A stretch of DNA of 64,000 nucleotides from Apoda limacodes (lineage: Eukaryota; Arthropoda; Insecta; Lepidoptera; Limacodidae): positions 29,302,722 to 29,366,721 of the forward strand of contig OX291550.1 in assembly GCA_946406115.1 (NCBI GenBank). The letters are read 5' to 3'. The notes below the pieces were generated by a model that saw nothing but the letters and a program-made list of their open reading frames with translations, had not been told where the DNA came from and searched no databases. The position numbers and the translations under genes were made by a program. Each line of letters opens with the position of its first letter. The stretch's first letter is position 1. This document shows positions 34,713 through 46,359 of this stretch, piece after piece.

Positions 34713-35184
34713 TAATAGCACAATATGATACAAGTGAGTTAAACTGCTCATTAATTACAGACGAGGTCGAGGGTTGCATAATTCGGCCCAGTGTGTATTG
34801 AACAGAGCTCACAAGTGTCATACGACTGTTTTCATCACACTTGAAGGACAGTAAATACTTTTATTAGTGTCAAATGTAAAAAGTTGAAAATTAATGGAAT
34901 CTAATTATGTTTTTAAGAAACACGTTGGATTTATTTTTCTATAAATATATACAAATATAAAATAAATAATAAAACTTAGTTCATAAGGATAATTTCTTCT
35001 AGCTTAAATTAAAAAAAAAAATTGTAAGTCGTCAAGAGTCAGATTCCAAAGAAATAGATATTATGTAGTATGTTGACATCCGCTTTAATTCGCGTTAGCG
35101 AAGTTCCGCTACGTTTAGGGTTGCCAGCTCCCGTTTTGGGTTTAGGAGGATTCAAAATAGAGGACCAAGAATGAAAATATAGTA

Positions 35185-35275
35185 CATTACTGCCGCGGAC
35201 CGCAAACGCAGCATAATCGGGCGACCGTGAGTATGCGGGCCGAGACCACATCGTAGCATGTTTGAGAAAAAGAAC
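35185..35275. repeat. Dispersed repeat block P2 (pair of 59490-59615)
   Basis: AATATAGTACATTACTGCCG, CGCAAACGCAGCATAATCGG and CATGTTTGAGAAAAAG match 59492-59615. P1 precedes P2 here but follows it in the FoxK intron. Confidence 0.65.
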
Positions 35276-35310
35276 ATTACCGATGCTTTCAATATGTGGT
35301 ATAAGTAGCT

Positions 35311-35518
35311 ACATTTATTTTACACACTATAAGTGGTATCATACCAACACACTATTAGTGGTATCATACCAACACATTATTAGTGGTATCGTACCAACAC
35401 ACTATTTAGTGGTATCGTTTCAACACACTATTAGTGGTATCGTACCAACTCACTATTAGGGATATCATTAGTGATATCGTACCAACACACTATAAGTGGT
35501 ATCGTACCAACACACTGT
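35311..35518. repeat. Minisatellite of 24-25 bp, about eight units
   Basis: The consensus unit ACACACTATTAGTGGTATCGT then ACCA contains GGTATCGTACC, nearly self-complementary, and CACTATTAGTG, also an inverted repeat. Units differ by one or two bases and one unit is disrupted (GGGATATCATTAGTGATATC). There are no unique spacers, so it is not CRISPR-like. Confidence 0.9.
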
Positions 35519-35529
35519 AGATAGCTCTT

Positions 35530-36650
35530 TCATCATGAGATCAAGTCTCCTAGGTCAACGAGATGTACCCATTAGGGTTTGATTCATTTGTGTCATAATA
35601 TGCGATAAAAATGTCCGTATTTTGGGCTTATATTTTTTTCACATTGACTTAAAATCTTGATTTTTTTACAACACTAAGTGCCTGTAGACGTAACTATTTG
35701 ATATTAATTTTAACTTGATACCTCCACGCGTTCTTGAGTACTTTTACTCAAAAGGTCTTGACAGACAGACAATCTTTTTTAAATGTGTTGTAACTATAAA
35801 TTTACAAAATGTATTTTTTTATTGCTTTGACATAGAAGATTGATTTTTTACAGGAACCGTAGACCTTAGTATTTGATATTAATTTCGACATACTACCTTT
35901 ACGCGTTCCTCAGAAAAAGGGTCTTGACAGACAGACAACAAAGTGATACTTCCTATAAGGTTTCCTTTTTCTTTTTGAGGTACGAAACCCTAAAAATAAA
36001 TGACGAAGTATTTTTAATTATTTTCCTGTATACTCGTTTTTAAAATAGAGGACAAAATTAATTTTTGGGTTATGAAAACAGGACCTCTTTTAAAATGAAG
36101 GACGTCTGGCAACCCTAGCTACGCTACTTAGATGTAGACCTTTTGACCTATTTGTATTGTTGACGGCGACTATCTTTGCTCGCTGACTGATACCTCTGAC
36201 ATTTGAATACAGATCAAATGCTAAAAACTATTTTAGTAAGTTTGCTGGCGAGTTGTGAATAGAGAAAATAAAAATGTACTAGCCTTGTTGTTACCTCACT
36301 GTAAGGACTTAAAGTAGGTCTATGATTGTATTGTTGAGTCAATTGTATATTTTTTTTTATAGGAAGAAAATCTGTAAACGACAAAAAATTAGGGAATAGG
36401 TAGCATAGGCTTATATTGAAATCGAACCAGTACGGGCCTATATGCACCAACTATTTGTAAGAAGACATCCCGACATATATTCAAATATTTATTTAGAACT
36501 ATGAAAGCAGCAAATTCACTTGGTCATATTTATATATATTTTATGAAATAAGAATCAAGAGAAAGCCAAAAAAAAATGACAGGTTTTTTTTACTAACTGT
36601 TAAAATAGTCAAATTATTATAATATTACCAAATCTACTTGATTAGGGTTT
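35530..36650. other. No supported gene
   Basis: AT-rich, with internal similarity between 35640-35770 and 35820-35935 (ATTGACTTAAAATCTTGATTT / GACATAGAAGATTGATTTTTT.. and TACYTYYACGCGTTCYTSAG..GTCTTGACAGACAGACAA). That suggests an old duplicated repeat of about 170 bp. No coding sequence. Confidence 0.45.
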
Positions 36651-36689
36651 GAACTAAAATATATATTTTTTTAACGTCAAAATGTTTAC

Positions 36690-37600
36690 TCAGAACTGTA
36701 ACAAAATTATTACACTTAGTCCATTGAAATGTTACAATTTAAGGACCGAATATTGCATTTGTTAGAGGACGCAATTGTGTGAAGAAAAGTAGATTAGAGT
36801 AGCTAGCTAATATGTGATTGAAAATATTATGATGTCGAGGACTACCTTATAAGCAAGATGTCCGTGGAGTAGGCCTACTGGGAATACCACGTAAAAAAAA
36901 ACGCGCCTACAGAACCTACCTCATAGGTGGCGGGAAAAAGGGTTAGGAATGAATAAGTAAAGTTGTACGAATTTAACAAAAATTTTTTAAGTATATATTT
37001 ACAATAAAAAAAGAATCAAAAATAAGTTAAACAGTTTCGTTTTGACCGGATTCTCATGAGCATTGACGAACCCGGTCAACTTCGGAGCGCTGTAACAGCG
37101 TTTTAAATGAACGAAATTACAAAAAATTACAGAGAAAAATTTTCCTCAAAAGATTATCTACAAGATTGGTCTGAGGTAATTTTTTTTGTTAAATGTATAA
37201 AAAAAAGTTATAGAGCCAAAAAGAAAATTTTATAAAATTTTCTCACTTTTTTGCTTATAACTTCTTTAATTTTTAATTAAGGGGAAAAAATTGTAGATAC
37301 ATATTTGTAGGCAAAACAATTTGCTACAAATTATGTTTTTACAAATTTTTCCGAGATCAGCATAGTTTCCGAGATATCGCGAAATAAGTGTTTTCACCCC
37401 TTTTTCCAAGATGGCGGCCGGATGCCAAGGGTGGCGACCCCTCAAACTTGAGGTTAAGCTTCTATTGACCCTCTACACATGTCCCAAAAATAAAATTGTG
37501 TCCCCTAAAAAATGCAAAGCTCATGTAACATTTCAATGGACTAACTAACAGGAGTAATTTTCAACCTTTCTATGGCAGTGTAGAGAATTCAACTTGAATG
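36690..37600. mobile_element. Putative inverted-repeat element of about 0.9 kb
   Basis: TTAGTCCATTGAAATGTTAC..GAGGACGCAATTGTG (36718-36778) is the imperfect reverse complement of 37490-37560 (AAATTGTGTCCCCTAAAAAATGCAA..GTAACATTTCAATGGACTAA). The AT-rich interior has a conserved-looking stretch at 37340-37450 (CCGAGATATCGCGAAATAAG, CAAGATGGCGGCCGG). There is no ORF. Termini and class are not established. Confidence 0.45.
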
Positions 37601-37619
37601 TTGGGAAATAACTCTACCC

Positions 37620-38510
37620 CGGGCGTCCCAAAACCACTTTTTTAACTTCCTCGTTGCGGTTTGGAAGGCACCCTAAATATAATATGTATACTATAGTGAA
37701 ACTATAGCAAAAACCAATACAGAATAACTTTTAGATGTCTAAAATTATTTTGTGAAAGATACCTACAAATATAAAGATGTAGCTTTTGTTAAATTTTTAT
37801 GGTAACTGTTTGAATTTAAAAAAAGGGTTGAAATAATTTCTGTCTATAGTAAAATGGGTAGCGCGTACGGCATATTCTGGGATGGAAATAAAACTATCCT
37901 ACTGCGGATCCAATTCCATAACTTTGTTGATTTTTTTTCTAAATTTTAAGTTTATAGTCACTAAACGCAATTCATAATTTTAAGTTTCTTCTCAACGAAC
38001 CAGATGAATCGATAAAAAATAATAAGCAATATTTTAGATCAATTTTAGCTGTTTGGTGAAGAAGCAAACTTACGTAATTATTTTAACTAAGTACATTAAA
38101 ATAACACTAATGATAAAAATAAATGTTATTTATCCTTCTTGGTTGATTATCTGAAACGTAGGGTCACATGACATCACGACCTAGTTGTCTCGGTGGCTGC
38201 AGGAAGTCGCTGTATGCAAGCGGCTCTGAACTGTCGGGTAACTCTTGACCCTCAGTTTAATTAAATATCACTGCTATATTAACCATTTTGTAATACACAT
38301 TAATACGCTACAAAATCCAATGTAAGATTGATTACTCATTGCGTCATTACCTATTATGATTGCAATATAATAATTAAAAAATGCTGGCTTTTATGCGAGA
38401 TATTGATCCGATCAAAAAGATTGTCGCAAAATTGGAATTGTTGTCGAGAGTCATCTTCCTGCTCGTTTTGAAAATCGGAGCAGGAGACAAATGACAAGGG
38501 TCAACTCTTT
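37620..38510. other. No supported gene
   Basis: AT-rich, no recognisable coding or repeat sequence. Confidence 0.35.
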
Positions 38511-38522
38511 ATTTATATTAGG

Positions 38523-39060
38523 CTAGCTACTGCCAGCGGCTTCGCCGGCCCTAAATTTCGTTATCGGTGTACGTTCTTGCAGCAACTCTTCTATTATAGA
38601 AAAAAACAAACAATCAAATCTTTCCTCTTAAATGGCATAATACATTTGTTTCTAGTGAAACCATGGAAATACACATACAAAATTTCAACCCAATCGGTCA
38701 AGCCGTTTAGTAGTTGACATACCGACAGCCACCTACCGGGTCCAATTGTATTTTTAAATCATCCAGGAAACCATCGAAATACCCATATAAAATTTCAACC
38801 AAATCGGTTCAGCCGTTTAGAAGTAATGTGAAAAAGATCAGTACGGAAAGATAATTCTTACTACCCGTTGTCCTATTACCCGTTTTCCCGCAAGAATGAA
38901 GCATTTTCCCGAGGTTAAAAGTACCCTTTGTTCATCAGGGATAATGTCGGCTTCTTATGGTAAAGGAATTTTTCAAATCTGTCCAGTAGTTTCGGAACCT
39001 ATTCAATACAAACAAACAAACATACAATCAAATCTTTCTTCCTTATAATATTAGTATAGA
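38523..39060 (-). mobile_element. Non-autonomous Helitron
   Basis: Minus-strand 5' end TCTATACTAATATTATAAGG at 39060 and 3' end GCCGCTGGCAGTAGCTAG at 38523. The interior has two copies of AAATTTCAACCMAATCGGT at 38683 and 38791, so part is duplicated. It carries no ORF. Confidence 0.75.
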
Positions 39061-39064
39061 TTAG

Positions 39065-39690
39065 GTTAACATACTGCAAGAAAAATGTTGTTATCTACTA
39101 ACTTACGTTACTTAATAAATAACGTAAATCTACTGTCGCATATTTTGTTGTTGGAATGATCTCTTGGTTACTTTATTTACGTTTCGAGTACGTTCAGTAA
39201 TTCAGGAACTCGATTTGGTCAACGCAAAGGGCACAAGGTGAAGGACGCACGCCTGCTGGCTGCTGCCGGGAACCGACGATCGATACGTCAACCTGACGTG
39301 CTGCAGTCCAATGTAGTTCGTATGTGTCTTGTTTTGAGGTTTGTTTCGGCGTGACAGGAGTCTAGGAATTTGTTTAGGACCTCTTGACCTGATATTTGAG
39401 TCAGACGACGAGTCCCGAAGGATTTATATAGTGTCAATTTTTCTAATTTTTGCTGTGATTTAAAAGAGCGTACAAATTGAGTAGCGGTGCATTTGGCTAT
39501 TAGAAATAAGCGGGGGTTATTTTAAGTTAGTTCGATATTCCCCTCCCCACATGAGTGTGACAATGTAATATTACAGAAAATAAGTTACAATGGAGAGGGT
39601 TCTAATTACGGATACTTGTGCGAATTAAATAATGAATTATGGTTGTAAAAAAATCCTTGTAAAAGTCTGTTTGTTTTAATTGCTTAGCTT
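39065..39690. other. No supported gene
   Basis: Mixed sequence with a modest GC rise at 39230-39330. No frame of interest. Confidence 0.35.
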
Positions 39691-39694
39691 TGCA

Positions 39695-39845
39695 ATGGAG
39701 CCACTGCAGGAATAACACTAAAAATTCTACGTGGACGAGCTATAGCTACGTAACACAATGCAACTGTGCAACTTTCTCTATAAATCAAGGAGTTGCCGTA
39801 GAGATCCCATGACAAAACCGAATTCAGCGAGCGAATTAAAAATTG
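39695..39845 (+). mobile_element. Helitron fragment
   Basis: GCAGGAATAACACTAAAAAT, ACGAGCTATAGCTA, AATCAAGGAGTTGCCGTAGA and ATCCCATGACAAAACCGAAT follow the family seen at 31535-31702. Both termini are lost. Confidence 0.5.
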
Positions 39846-40244
39846 ATGGACGAAAAACATGACTGGTTGTACCTTGGCTGCTCTTTTTACCAATCACTTT
39901 AATGCTGCGTGTTAACTTAGGTTGCAAAGTATACCTATGCCCCATACATTGTAAATTACCAGCTGTAATAAGCGGTGAAAAAATTACCTCGGAGTAAAAA
40001 ATAAGTCAGAATTGGACAGTACAATTATTTTCAAACTTTCCTGTTATTTTTTCCGTACGTAGGTTTTAGTTTAGTTTACCTTATTGATAGAAATCGTTAA
40101 CCCACCGAGTATCGTATCGCTCAAATAAAATACAGGAGGTTATCAACACAGTAACTGTTCCATCGCTGGCTATCTAAAAGGATCAGAAAGTATCCTTCTG
40201 GTCTAAAAAAGTTTCTTTTTTACACAGACAACAGTAGATTCAAA

Positions 40245-40346
40245 TCTATACTAATGTAAAAAAGCCTGTTTTTTTATTTAAACGCGCTAATCTCTAGAAT
40301 TACTTGTCGAATTTGAAAAAAAAAACCTTTTGGCATTAGATAGTCC
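40245..40346 (+). mobile_element. Helitron 5' end fragment
   Basis: It starts TCTATACTAATG after an A and continues AACGCGCTAATCTCTAGAAT and TTAGATAGTCCA, the characteristic 5' region of lepidopteran Helitrons. No 3' terminus was recognised downstream, so it is truncated. Confidence 0.6.
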
Positions 40347-40675
40347 AATTCTTGGATGGATGGATTCTTGGTCACAGGCCTAATATCAAGGTACGACCCT
40401 TAGGAGCTGAGCAAGATAAAAAAATATCAGAAAGAACCCTAAGCTTAAACGAATTAATAGCGCTGGTGAGCGATGCGAGGGTTGCCAGATGGTCGGGATT
40501 TGGCGGGATTCTACCGAAGTTTTGTATGTCCTCCCGACTCCCGACTAGTAGCAACGGAAAGGGGAGAACAAAATCTGCTAGACCAGAAAGTTAGTTTGTA
40601 TATCTACTTCGTGTAACCAACATGAAGTTAAAAAAGCTGATGACAACATTACGAATGACTTCAATGCCTTATGTA

Positions 40676-41950
40676 TTAGTTCCTTACGTATGAAATTGAT
40701 GTTTTATATGGAAAAAGCAGAACTAATTATTTTTTTTATTTAATAATAAGTAAAAAGTAAGTACCGTTGTGATCTATGTACTTTTGCTATTTTATAAGGA
40801 GTTCATTGATTATTTTGCTGAAAAAAATGCGAGAACGAGAATCAACAAAATCTTTGAAAGTGTTTTGGACTGCCGCATCTGAATTGATTTTTTTTCCAAT
40901 TAAGAAATTATCCAAATTCCGAAAAAATGGTAATCGGTTGGAGCAAGGTCCGGGGAGTATACTGGGTGACGTAATCGTTCCAATCCTATCTCTAGTTTTG
41001 CCACCGTCTGTTGCAGTGTGTGGTCTAGCGGTGTCCTGTAGCAGCAGGGGGTTGGAGCGGTTACCCAATCTCGGCCGTTTAACGGCTTGCTTTTCCATCA
41101 TGATTTCCAATTGTCGGCAATACAGATCTGCCGTAATCGTCTGACCAGATATTAGGAAGCTGTAGTCGATGACACCAAATCTGATCCACTAGACAATAAC
41201 CAGTACCTTTTTTTTAATTCAACTTTCGCTTGGGGCAGGATTTAGCCGGTTCTCCTGGATTTAACCACTGTAAAGTGCGTTTCCGACTATCGTATAGGAT
41301 CTATTTTTCATCACAAGTAATGATACGATTCAAAATCCCTTCGTTATTGTGACAGTTGAGTAACGTGACGCAGCAGTCGACGCTTGTTTGTTGGTTTGCT
41401 TCACTTAGTTCATGCAGTACTCATTTTTCAAGCTTTTTCACTTTTGTTTCAAATGATTCAAAATGGTTTTATCACTCACACCGGAGCCTGCAGCTAACTC
41501 TGACGTGGTTTGAGATGGATCTAATTCCACGATCACTTTCAATTCCTCATTGAAAACCAACTAGGGTCTCCGGCCGTCCACGAAGTTTGTTCTGAAGATC
41601 AAAATTTCCAGAACGAAAGCGTTGGAACTAAAACCGTACTGTGTTTTGTCGTACAGTGGCTTCTCCGTATCAATCATTAATCCTTCGTGCCGTTTCTTCA
41701 GCGCTAGTGCCACGATGGAATTCGTTTTCGAAAAACATGCTTTACTTATGTTTTCCATATTGAGCACAGAACGCTGTCATAGCTGAATTGAGTGACGCGA
41801 AAACAAATGAATTATTATATATCGAAACACAAAAATAGACAAGCTTAAAATTGAAATAAATTTTAATTTTGAATTCTAAACCAAACGCCGGCTTTTTAAA
41901 ATCAAAGTGGCCAGTTCTATAAAACATCAATTTCATATGTGAGGACCTAA
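40676..41950 (-). mobile_element. Complete mariner element (1275 bp) with TIRs and TA duplication
   Basis: Left end TTAGTTCCTTACGTATGAAA TTGATG and the inverted right end TTAGGTCCTCACATATGAAA TTGATG agree over about 33 bp. TA lies directly outside both ends (40674-40675 and 41951-41952). Size, TIRs and TA duplication are diagnostic of Tc1/mariner. It encodes a broken transposase on the minus strand. Confidence 0.92.
40787..41767 (-). pseudogene. Mariner transposase, frameshifted
   Basis: The minus-strand C-terminal frame 41110-40787 has LLQDTARPHTA (the second catalytic motif, with the usual DNARPH Asn changed to Thr), then ILPGPCSNRLPFFRNLDNFL and a C-terminal end FSKIINELLIK. The N-terminal piece at 41767-41561 shows the helix-turn-helix region out of frame. 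In typical mariners the motif is followed by PYSPDLAP, here degraded to SPSILPGPC. Several frameshifts and substitutions make it inactive. Confidence 0.88.
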
Positions 41951-41959
41951 TATATTGAT

Positions 41960-42935
41960 GCACTAATATTAGCCTTATTTATCAATCTATGTTGAATAAC
42001 TTGTAAAGATTGGGGAATTTGTCTAATGTACGCTGATATGTATTTAGAGTCGTCGTCAATTTGAAAGAATTCAATTTGTTATCGATATATCTAAAGTATA
42101 ACGACAAACGATTTTGTATCCTATGTAGTGTTTTTAAAGTCTAAATTGCCATGTTTTATTATAGTAAATAAATACGGCCATGGCGTATGACGTAATCACA
42201 AGTTGTAAACAAGCCTGGCTGGTATCGATCCTAGCGGTGCGTAAATATTATGCCAGTGTTTGTGTTGCCATGTCATGAGTGCGGCATGATACTGATATTG
42301 TCGCCACAGCGACACCGGTAGATACAGATATTGGTATTTATTTGTTTATGGTTTCTTAATTAGGTATCTAAATCGATTCTTTATCCACTATTTATCCGTG
42401 TGGACAACGCCATAGTTTTTTTTTTATTTTACGTAAACTTCGTTAATATTCTAAAATAAGTGTGTGTACTGGCTCCTTTGAGGTAACAGTATTTTCCTCG
42501 ACATATCACACAGTGGTATTTTAGTAAAGGGGTCTGTCAAAAAATAATGTGTTAGGAATTTGGAAATATGATATATTATGTATTTTATGTACCAAATACT
42601 ATAGATATCAGAAAACGCTGATTCGTAATCTATATTAAAAACATAAAAGAGTAACTATCTAACTGACTGCCAGACTGATATATCAACTCACAGCCAGCCC
42701 ACACTACTGGGTCTAGAAATCTTGACATAATTTTGCACAAATGTTCCTGTTGTTACTTAAGCGAGCACTAAGTTTGTTTGAAAATTCGTCATTTTTGAAG
42801 CTGCGTAATACTTGGTATTTGGCCTTCAAGTTGGAAATAAAGATTGACGTATTTCACCGTTTTTGGAAAATCGTCTCCTAGGATCAAAACAAGGGATTTA
42901 AATTTGTATGAGAATTCCGATATTTTTATATCTAA
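41960..42935. other. No supported gene
   Basis: AT-rich sequence. No frame, splice pattern or repeat recognised. Confidence 0.35.
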
Positions 42936-42954
42936 AGTGCACAGAGGTTTTTTT

Positions 42955-43205
42955 TATTAATATACATGCATTTTTTATCACTACGGTGGCAAACAAGTTT
43001 ACGGTCTGATGTTAGGCGGTCACCGCAGCAAATTGCGCTTGCAACACTAGGTGCATAACTCGCGCGTTGTTGACCCTTTAAAAATCTAATAACTTCTTTA
43101 TTGTTGAACCCCATACTATAGCCCTTAGATAAAACTCTGGCAGCAAGCAAATTCCACAACCTAAGGGTCTGCGGCAGGAAGTTCCTCTGAGGCCACACTG
43201 TTCCT
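42955..43205 (-). mobile_element. LINE 3' end fragment, third copy of the 13.8-kb family
   Basis: The minus-strand frame reads QRNFLPQTLRLWNLLAARVL, SKGYSMGFNNKEVIRFLKGQ and QRAS, matching the C-terminus of the ORF at 16060-16205. It is followed by GGTGACCGCCTAACATC and GCAAACTTGTTTGCCACCGT-like tail sequence. Only the last 80 codons are left. Confidence 0.82.
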
Positions 43206-43290
43206 TAAATCCTTAATACTTAAACATTTTAGTAGAAGGGTTATCATGACTCATCAGTGATTGCAGTTACAGGGTAAGGATAAATTGTAT

Positions 43291-43507
43291 GTAATAATAA
43301 TAATAATAAATATTTTTGTACTATGGTTAATAGAAAACGGATACAAATACATGTTAATACTTTTTTCGTAAATACGTATTCATAGGAAACACATAGTCTC
43401 GAGACAAACACAAATGTTCATTACATAAATGTTTGTCTTGTGCGGAAAACGAATCCACGGCCCTCGATTCAGCAGTTAGGTCATTACCCACTGAGCCACA
43501 TATAGGC
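43291..43507 (-). mobile_element. tRNA-derived SINE with (ATT)n tail
   Basis: Minus-strand 5' end at 43507 has a polymerase III A box (ATGTGGCTCAGTGGGTAATG) and a B box-like GTGGATTCGTTTTCC about 35 bp later, followed by AAGACAAACATTT and a tail ending in TTATTATTATTATTAC. The B box is mutated from GGTTCGANTCC, so transcription is doubtful. Confidence 0.75.
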
Positions 43508-43509
43508 GA

Positions 43510-43970
43510 CAATAAAAACTTTAATGTCTACATCAATAGACAAAATACTCATTAAAACGGTTTTTAACATTTTAGATTTCCTTTCCTGGCAAAATATTAT
43601 AACTAAATAAATCAGAAATTGTTACCCATAACGCTAGCTGCTAATGCCAAAGAAATGCGTTGAGGTAAGCAAGTTTGTTTAAAATCTGCCATAGGGTCGT
43701 TTTTCTTCTCTTTTAACGGCGGTTTAGTTCATTCACAAAAGCTATGGCCTCAAAGCTCCATGGACCAGCTATTTCTGCGGCGAACAGGACAAAAATGTAA
43801 GATAACAGAATGTACATTTGAATATTTGTTAAGTTTAAGTCAACTGACTTAAAACAAACAAAACAAAGCCGCGGCAGTTTGAATAATAAGAAATAATTTT
43901 TTTATTGATCCACTTTATATACACTATTGCAACATTGACATCAGTAATGTTAGTATCTAAAACTCACATT
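43510..43970. other. No supported gene
   Basis: AT-rich filler between SINE and Helitron. Nothing recognised. Confidence 0.35.
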
Positions 43971-43974
43971 AGGC

Positions 43975-44262
43975 ATTTCGTTCAATTTGGTTATCGGCGT
44001 GAAACTTTTTAATTGACTCCTTAATTATACTTATGAAGTTTGCTATATCAAGCTATAGTTCGTTTAAGCTGGGTTATAGTTATTCCCGCGGGTTATATTT
44101 ATAGCGGTAAACTATTAAATTTTTCGGGATAAATAGTTTAGCCTATTTGTTAATTCAGGGTGTCAGCTACCTACATATCAATTTTCAAAATTGGTCTAGC
44201 CGTTTAAGCGTGAAGAAGTAACAAGCATACACACTCACAAACTTTCGCTGTTATAATAGTGT
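43975..44262 (-). mobile_element. Non-autonomous Helitron, 3' end lost
   Basis: TTTGGTTATCGGCGTGAAAC, TTATACTTATGAAGTTTGCT, TATTCCCGCGGG and CAAACTTTCGCTGTTATAAT follow the family order. The CTAG hairpin end is not present. Confidence 0.65.
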
Positions 44263-44269
44263 AATTATA

Positions 44270-45755
44270 AAATATTAGTGTGATATGACAGACAAATAAA
44301 TTTTTGTTCATCTCTACAAATAGCATTATTGACACGAAGCGAATTATGCGGTAAAAAAATAATGTTGTTATGTATGTATTAATCTAAGATGGTAAGCAGC
44401 ACAAGTACTTACGCGTATTGCATCCCATCATACACTGACCTGACGATACGTGGCTTAGACTTAGTGGCCCTAAATTGTAAAGGGCATTTGCCAAAGTTAA
44501 CGCACTTATATAACATTTGATGCATGGAATAGTTTTCGAGGGAATGGAAAAAGTATTTTTTAAATATTTTAATGTACCCAAAAATAACTGTTGAAATTAA
44601 ATAATGTAGAAACACTAAGACCCTCTTTTATTTCTAAAAAGCCCACAAATTCTATGTGCCCAGGGCCCATAGAATGACTTAAGACGGTCCTAGATGTGAC
44701 CCGAACCTAAACTAAGAATTAAACTCGTAAAGAGGAGGTTAGCTGCCCTTACCCTATTACAGATACCCCGATGATAAAACATGTGATATACGTAAATGTT
44801 GTAGATTGCAATAAGATAATTATATCGTTTATGTACCTTGTTATTTCTATTTCATTCATAATGTCGGTACTTGTAAAGTTATTTATAGAAGTAGATGTAA
44901 GCTAATAATAACCCGTTTGAAGTGTGTGTAAAGGTCATATACTTTATCGATATCCGACTGTTGGTCAGATATCGACAGTAAACAAATGCAAAAAAATATA
45001 CGAAGAGACTTCAAAGTACAAACTCTGTAATCTTTAAATCCATAAATGTATGCGCCTCATTTATGTAATGGAAAACAAACGTAACTTTCATTTAAGGTCG
45101 ATTAATGGCTTCTTCTATTCGCTTTATTAGACACATAGTCATATATCCGGATGAGTTATGATGAAGGGATAGTCTTTGACCATTCTATTGATCTAGTGGT
45201 CCGTCATTATCTGCCTTTTGATGTCCACGATTTCTATGATGTACAGCCAAAGAAGTTTATTCGCAGTAGCGCTGCGCCGGGCTGTTTGCATAATATTCGT
45301 ATATTTATTTTGCATTCGATTTCATTGCACGTAGGTGTCTTCGAACTCTGTCGAAATACTGTCGCCAGTTTAAACCTGGACGTGATCCAGAAAGTTTTGG
45401 TGTTGCACATTCATTGTCGCTGATGCATTGTGTATGTATAGCTAGCTCGTCACTCGGCGCCGCTCGGGGCTGGCGCCGGGCTCCGTACGTTTTGTACTGC
45501 TCACAGGAATAGATCAGATATAGTCCTAGTTAAGTGTTATTTATTCACAGATCCAGTTCTATTACATGTAGGCTACTTCTTGGGGTCAAATAAGAAATCC
45601 GTTCTGTCAGTCTCTCTGTTGTAATTTTCTTAAAAAAAAAAAAATATTTTGCGTCCCTCACATATAACAACAAACTACAATGTCTTGGCGATATCACAAG
45701 AAAGAAAACTACATGTACTTATCCTATATTTACCTATTTTGATTTTTGTGACATT
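44270..45755. other. No supported gene
   Basis: The 90-codon + frame at 45151-45423 lacks any domain. A short very GC-rich stretch follows at 45452-45492 (CACTCGGCGCCGCTCGGGGC). Otherwise AT-rich unassigned sequence. Confidence 0.35.
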
Positions 45756-45765
45756 TTTATTATAA

Positions 45766-45966
45766 GGCCGGGTTGCACCAACTTTGACGTTAACCAGCCC
45801 TCAAAAATAGCAGATTGTATGAATTCATAGTCAACTATTTTAAAACTTAACCGGCCCGTTAAAGGCTAGCCAACCACTAGCTGGTTAACTTTTGAAATAG
45901 CTGACTATGCATTCATACAATCTGTCATTTTTAGCGAAAAGCAAAGTTAGTTGGGGCAACCCAGCC
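45766..45966. mobile_element. 201-bp MITE with long TIRs and TAA duplication
   Basis: GGCCGGGTTGCACCAACTTT at the left pairs with the right end, which reversed reads GGCTGGGTTGCCCCAACTAA. The arms extend about 85 bp each, including ACAATCTG..ATAGTCA, so the whole element folds on itself. TAA lies on both sides (45763-45765 and 45967-45969), typical of PIF/Harbinger-type MITEs. Confidence 0.88.
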
Positions 45967-46068
45967 TAAGTGTTCTGCGTAGAATCTATAATAAAATAAA
46001 TAATGGACATGATTAAAGTGTAATCTTTGATATTGGTCGTCGCTCCGCCCACACAGACGTTTCTTTTT

Positions 46069-46355
46069 AGGGTTCCGTACCCAAAGGGTAATTAGTGGAA
46101 CCCTATTACTAAGACTTCGCTGTCCGTCTGTCTGTCACCAGGCGTTATCTTGAGAACCATTAAAGTTAGACAGGTGAAATTTTCACAAAAGAGGTATTTC
46201 TGTGGCCGCTATAACAACAAATACTACAAAACAGAATAAAATAAATATTTAAGCGGGCTCCCATACAACAGACGTGATTTTTTTTGCCGTTTTTATAGAT
46301 AATGGTACGGAACCCTTCGTGCGCGAGTCCGACTCGTACTTGGCCGATTTTTCAA
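46069..46355 (+). repeat. CGAGTCCGACTCG repeat family, intact copy
   Basis: AGGGTTCCGTAC at 46069-46080 is the exact reverse complement of GTACGGAACCCT at 46305-46316. The interior matches 33057-33480 in order. It ends GCGCGAGTCCGACTCGTACT then TGGCCGATTTTT. The 71-codon frame at 46302 is a by-product. Confidence 0.75.
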
Positions 46356-46359
46356 TGTA

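Noticed and set aside
35311..35518. CRISPR-like spaced repeat array
   Set aside because: The units are contiguous with no unique spacers, the region is eukaryotic, and no cas genes exist; it is a minisatellite.
40352..40594. 80-codon frame near the Helitron 5' end
   Set aside because: It has no domain and overlaps transposon-derived sequence; the antisense frame is equally open.
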